This document shows, piece by piece, positions 22,504 to 25,178 of a DNA stretch of 25,178 nt. The position numbers and the translations under genes were made by a program. This DNA comes from Chloroflexota bacterium (lineage in GTDB: Bacteria > Chloroflexota > Dehalococcoidia > Dehalococcoidales > WRFJ01). Positions within the stretch are counted from its first letter, which is position 1. The number at the start of each line of letters is the position of its first letter. Under the pieces are notes generated by a model. The model searched no databases. It had not been told where the DNA came from and saw only the letters and a program-made list of their open reading frames with translations. The stretch is taken from the NCBI GenBank assembly GCA_009778865.1, contig WRFJ01000002.1:1-25178 (forward strand), given 5' to 3'.

Positions 22504-22521
22504 GATTAGCCTCCACATGAT

Positions 22522-22553
22522 AAACGCTTACCGTAGAAAACTACCAAGCGTTT
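22522..22553 (-). promoter_or_regulatory. Leader hairpin before the aconitase-like operon
   Basis: On the minus strand AAACGCTT pairs with AAGCGTTT, with an inner TAG-TTTT-CTA pairing. The hairpin ends about 7 bases before the GGAGG of the large subunit and could protect the message or influence initiation. The rest of 22504-22817 holds no gene that I can see. Confidence 0.45.
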
Positions 22554-22817
22554 GCTATATCTTAAATTTAACAACAAAATAAAAATTTTATACAAAAACG
22601 GCATATTTTACCGTATTCGCAGCTGCTAGTTAGCGTAGCCAAAAATCACACAAAATATTAACATAAAAGGCTATATCAAAGCAAAGCAGACCCCCTAAAG
22701 AGACTAAGCCTAATGAACTCCTAAGCAATAGCCAACATAAACTAAAAGTCTTCAAACTTATCTCAAGCTAGTAAAAAATTTCCGTATAGACGAATAAAAA
22801 AATATCATATATAAGCA

Positions 22818-22843
22818 TGTAAATTTACAACATAGTTGTAAAT
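22818..22843 (+). promoter_or_regulatory. Operator-like inverted repeats upstream of yebC
   Basis: ATTTACAAC-ATA-GTTGTAAAT (22823-22843) is a perfect 9-bp inverted repeat. It overlaps a second palindrome TGTAAATTTACA (22818-22829), giving three TGTAAAT half-sites. TTGTAA in the last half-site could act as a -35 box with CAAAAT 17 bases on as the -10, so a bound protein would block the yebC promoter. The regulator is unknown. It is not the GAAC-type LexA box of Gram-positives. Confidence 0.5.
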
Positions 22844-22907
22844 ACGCTATTTTTGTGGCAAAATTTATGTGCAAACAAGTTAAGTTAAACAATAAGCAGG
22901 AGTAACT

Positions 22908-23657
22908 ATGTCTGGGCATTCAAAATGGGCCACTATCAAGCACGCTAAAGGTGCCGCCGATGCTAAAAGAGGACAGCTTTTTACCAAATTAGCTAAAGAA
23001 ATCATCATTGCCGCTAAAGACGGAGGTGGTGATATTAATATGAACGCTAAGCTACGCATGATTGTTTCCAAAGCCAAGGCGGCCAATATGCCTAACGATA
23101 ATATTGAACGTGCCATCAAAAAAGGTACCGGTGAAATAGAAGGCGGGCAGATCATTGAAATGACTATGGAAGGCTACGGTCCGGGAGGAGCAGCTATTTT
23201 GGTAGATATCTTAGCTGACAACCGCATGCGCGCTATTCAGGAAGTGCGGGCCAATTTTTCCAGAGGTGGCGGCTCATTGGGCGAAAACGGCTCTGTAGCT
23301 TGGCAATTTGAACCCAAAGGCATCATAACACTGGATATAACCGGCAAAGACCCCGATGAAATAACTCTTTTGGCCATAGACGCCGGTGCTGACGATGTTA
23401 AGCAAGACGGTACTGTTTTGGAGATCATAACTGATCCGCAAAATTTGGAAAACGTCAAAAATACCATTAGCGAAGCAGGATGGGAACTGCAAAACGTAGA
23501 ATTTACTAAAATAGCCAAAAATACCATGGAACTGGAGGAAGCTACCGCCCTTTCGGTTTTGAGACTGATGAGCCGTTTGGAAGATTTGGATGATGTAAAC
23601 AACGTAACTACCAACGTCAACTTCAGTAATGAAGTATTGGAAAAGTTCGAAGACTAG
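22908..23657 (+). CDS. yebC: YebC/PmpR family protein
   Basis: This 249-residue protein has the family start MSGHSKWATIKHAKGAADAK followed by RGQLFTKLAKEIIIAAKDGG. It continues with MPNDNIERAIKKGTGE and the glycine-rich YGPGGAAILVDILADNRMRA, and has the FSRGGGSLGENGSVAWQF loop. YebC proteins were long annotated as transcription regulators. More recent work links members to translation at proline-rich stretches. Which applies here cannot be told from sequence. GCAGGAG lies just before the ATG. It precedes ruvC and ruvA, a common bacterial order, but a terminator separates them. Confidence 0.95.
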   Translation: MSGHSKWATIKHAKGAADAKRGQLFTKLAKEIIIAAKDGGGDINMNAKLRMIVSKAKAANMPNDNIERAIKKGTGEIEGGQIIEMTMEGYGPGGAAILVDILADNRMRAIQEVRANFSRGGGSLGENGSVAWQFEPKGIITLDITGKDPDEITLLAIDAGADDVKQDGTVLEIITDPQNLENVKNTISEAGWELQNVEFTKIAKNTMELEEATALSVLRLMSRLEDLDDVNNVTTNVNFSNEVLEKFED

Positions 23658-23677
23658 TTTAAAAAAATAATTAATCT

Positions 23678-23724
23678 AAAAACCGTTTTGAGCAGCTGTT
23701 AAATATAGCACCAAAACGGTTTTT
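23678..23724 (+). terminator. Intrinsic terminator between yebC and ruvC
   Basis: AAAAACCGTTTTG pairs with CAAAACGGTTTTT, and more T residues follow. The loop is about 21 bases. It should separate yebC from ruvCA at least partly. Confidence 0.8.
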
Positions 23725-23740
23725 GTTTTATTATGATAAT

Positions 23741-24232
23741 ATGAGAATTTTAGGCATAGATCCAGGCACAGTTAAAACAGGTTGGGGTATAATAGATACT
23801 AACGGGCAAGATATGCACTATGTAGCCGCTGGCGTGCTTAAACAAAAAAGCGGCAGTCATATCAGCAACCGCCTGCTTTATTTTTACCAAGAACTGATAA
23901 AAATTATTGAGCAATACCACCCGCAAAGTTGTGGCATAGAGAGTCCTTTCGTGGGCGAAAATGTACGTAGCGCTTTTACATTAGGCAAAGCTCAAGGTGT
24001 AGCCATATTAGCAACTGCCGTTAAAGGTTTGCCAACTGCCGAATATCTGCCTAATTTAGTCAAACAGCGCTTAAGCGGCTATGGGCACAGCACTAAAGAA
24101 CAACTGCAAATAACTCTTAAGTTTTTAATGGATAATGCTGATTTACCAAACGAAACTGATGCTACTGATGCTTTAGCCATAGCTGTATGCCATCACCTAC
24201 AAAATGAAATGGAAGGATTAAAAGAATATTAA
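23741..24232 (+). CDS. ruvC: Crossover junction endodeoxyribonuclease RuvC
   Basis: This 163-residue resolvase cuts Holliday junctions symmetrically. The four acidic residues are in place: the Asp in MRILGIDPGTVKTGWGII, the Glu in CGIESPFVGENVRSAFTLGK, and two Asp in ETDATDALAIAVCHH. The start is the ATG at 23741, as in the family (RILGIDPG). An upstream TTG frame adds six residues from the terminator tail. No ribosome binding site precedes the ATG, and TATGAT ends only a few bases before it, so initiation is unusual. ruvA begins 1 base after the stop. Confidence 0.95.
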   Translation: MRILGIDPGTVKTGWGIIDTNGQDMHYVAAGVLKQKSGSHISNRLLYFYQELIKIIEQYHPQSCGIESPFVGENVRSAFTLGKAQGVAILATAVKGLPTAEYLPNLVKQRLSGYGHSTKEQLQITLKFLMDNADLPNETDATDALAIAVCHHLQNEMEGLKEY

Positions 24233-24233
24233 A

Positions 24234-24815
24234 ATGATCGCATTGCTACAAGGAAATATTCAGAGCACCGGCCTAGATTGGGCTGTAATAACTGTTAACG
24301 GTGTAGGATTCAAGGCTTCAATGCCAACTCATAACCTAAACAACATGCATATTGGACAAGAGGTAACTGTTTACACTCATTTATACGTTCGTGAAGATGT
24401 CCTAGCTCTTTTTGCTTTTTTGGATGAAGATGAATTAAATTTCTTTAAACTTCTAATAACTGTTTCCGGCTTGGGACCTAAACTGGCTTTAGCTTTGCTT
24501 TCGCAAAAAAACTTAACCAGTTTAAAACTGGCTATTGCCGCCGGTGACACTAAGTCTCTAAGCACAATCAGCGGTATAGGTAAAAAAACCGCCGAACGGC
24601 TGTGTCTTGAGCTAAAAGACAAAGTGGGCGGTCTAGCCCTATCGGTAAATACAGGCCATACCAATCTGCAAGACGAAGTAATGGATGCCTTAATTTCTTT
24701 AGGTTACAGCACTTCTGAGGCTGCCCAAGCCATTAGTAATTTGACACTTGAGCAACGACAGAAAGATATAGAGGAACAGATAAGCGCTGTTTTAAAATAT
24801 ATGGGCAATGCTTAA
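24234..24815 (+). CDS. ruvA: Holliday junction branch migration protein RuvA
   Basis: This 193-residue protein binds four-way junctions as a tetramer and loads the RuvB motor. Domain I (MIALLQGNIQ to about residue 65) is the OB fold with VREDVLALFAFLDEDELNFF at its end. Domain II holds the two helix-hairpin-helix motifs, VSGLGPKLALALL and ISGIGKKTAERLCLELKDK. A flexible linker leads to domain III (DEVMDALISLGYSTSEAAQA), which contacts RuvB. It is translationally coupled to ruvC. ruvB is not found in the remaining 360 bases. Confidence 0.95.
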   Translation: MIALLQGNIQSTGLDWAVITVNGVGFKASMPTHNLNNMHIGQEVTVYTHLYVREDVLALFAFLDEDELNFFKLLITVSGLGPKLALALLSQKNLTSLKLAIAAGDTKSLSTISGIGKKTAERLCLELKDKVGGLALSVNTGHTNLQDEVMDALISLGYSTSEAAQAISNLTLEQRQKDIEEQISAVLKYMGNA

Positions 24816-25002
24816 ATATCTTATAAACAATTAAAAATGGCATATAATACTATTAACTATTTCTTCTGCATAACAAGCAGTATAAAGTTAGTCTGCTATG
24901 CTTCCCCCATCTAGGTTGGGGACATATCTCCTGTCTAATATTTGGTCCAGGTTTTTGTCCGCACCCCCACTTTTTGCAATTTGTTGCGCCGTATACAAGA
25001 AA

Positions 25003-25037
25003 ACGGCATGACTTTTTATAGCCATGCCGTCTCTTTT
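25003..25037. terminator. Intrinsic terminator near the right edge
   Basis: ACGGCATG pairs with CATGCCGT (25023-25030), followed by CTCTTTTT on the plus strand. It could end ruvCA and also, less well, the converging minus-strand gene. Between 24816 and 25000 I see only a weak CCCC/GGGG hairpin near 24905-24921. Confidence 0.7.
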
Positions 25038-25080
25038 TAGTAGCCTAAGTCTTTTTTAGTTTATTTCAAAAAAAAGGTTA

Positions 25081-25178
25081 CTAACGATAAGTAGTGTAAA
25101 GAATAATATCTTTCTCCACCTTATCTTTATCAAAGTCCCAGACTCTAGTCAGTTCTTTATCTAAATACCATATGAATC
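25081..25178 (-). CDS. C-terminal end of a gene cut by the window edge
   Basis: On the minus strand the frame FIWYLDKELTRVWDFDKDKV, then EKDIILYTTYR and a stop, is open to the window end. Its charged and aromatic composition looks like real protein. Only about 31 residues are visible, so no function is assigned. It converges on ruvA. Confidence 0.6.
   Translation of the reverse strand, partial: FIWYLDKELTRVWDFDKDKVEKDIILYTTYR

Noticed and set aside
24896..24975. CCCC/GGGG hairpin and C-rich block as a possible insertion sequence end
   Set aside because: There is no partner inverted repeat and no transposase. It is too short to call.
1..25178. CRISPR array, rRNA or tRNA genes
   Set aside because: No regularly spaced direct repeats and no rRNA or tRNA motifs were seen on either strand.

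Overview
The window looks like a chromosomal segment of an AT-rich anaerobic Firmicute, Clostridia or Negativicutes grade. The evidence is AGGAGG-type ribosome binding sites, a two-subunit class I (Fe-S) fumarase, an aconitase-like enzyme built from LeuC/LeuD-type subunits, a short ArgA-type acetyltransferase and a cobalamin riboswitch. No 16S, tRNA or other taxonomic marker is present, so this is inference from gene content.

Layout. (1) 211-3720 is an accessory region. It holds a secreted protein with a tiny membrane peptide, a RelE-type toxin (frameshifted) with a ribbon-helix-helix antitoxin, an orphan ABC-2-like membrane protein on the minus strand, and the decayed remains of a HigBA module. 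(2) 3722-6322 (minus strand) is a B12-controlled operon: promoter, cobalamin riboswitch, intrinsic terminator, zinc-dependent MDR dehydrogenase, TrpD-like phosphoribosyltransferase and a 64-residue CxxC protein. (3) 6605-8880 (plus strand) is a housekeeping run: small membrane protein, NAD kinase, ArgA-type GNAT and a Nudix ADP-sugar pyrophosphatase. A broken gene follows. (4) 9610-10713 (minus) is a secreted Cys-rich protein of unknown function. It is followed by an AT-rich gap with a REP-like palindromic repeat. (5) 11276-13028 (minus) is fumarase alpha, fumarase beta and a HIT protein. (6) 13029-18720 (plus) is an accessory island. It has a fragment resembling an immunity protein, a membrane protein, the C-terminal stump of an Rhs protein with an LHH/HNH-type nuclease tip and its SUKH immunity gene, a second displaced toxin/immunity cassette joined by a 145-bp homology block, and a decayed paralogue of the secreted protein at the window start. 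(7) 18721-22503 (minus) is an aconitase-like large subunit, small subunit, NAD-type isocitrate dehydrogenase and malate dehydrogenase. (8) 22908-24815 (plus) is yebC, ruvC, ruvA. The tail of a minus-strand gene reaches the right edge.

How it works together. Regions 5 and 7 together encode aconitase, isocitrate dehydrogenase, malate dehydrogenase and fumarase on one strand. The Rhs island lies between them and may have split one TCA cluster. The islands carry typical polymorphic-toxin debris: a truncated Rhs core, swappable C-terminal toxins with their own immunity genes, and a shared block upstream of each toxin that could serve for recombination. The points most worth a second look are the B12-riboswitch operon with a TrpD-like enzyme, the Rhs cassette duplication, the two paralogous secreted-protein/membrane-peptide cassettes, and the frameshift in the toxin gene.
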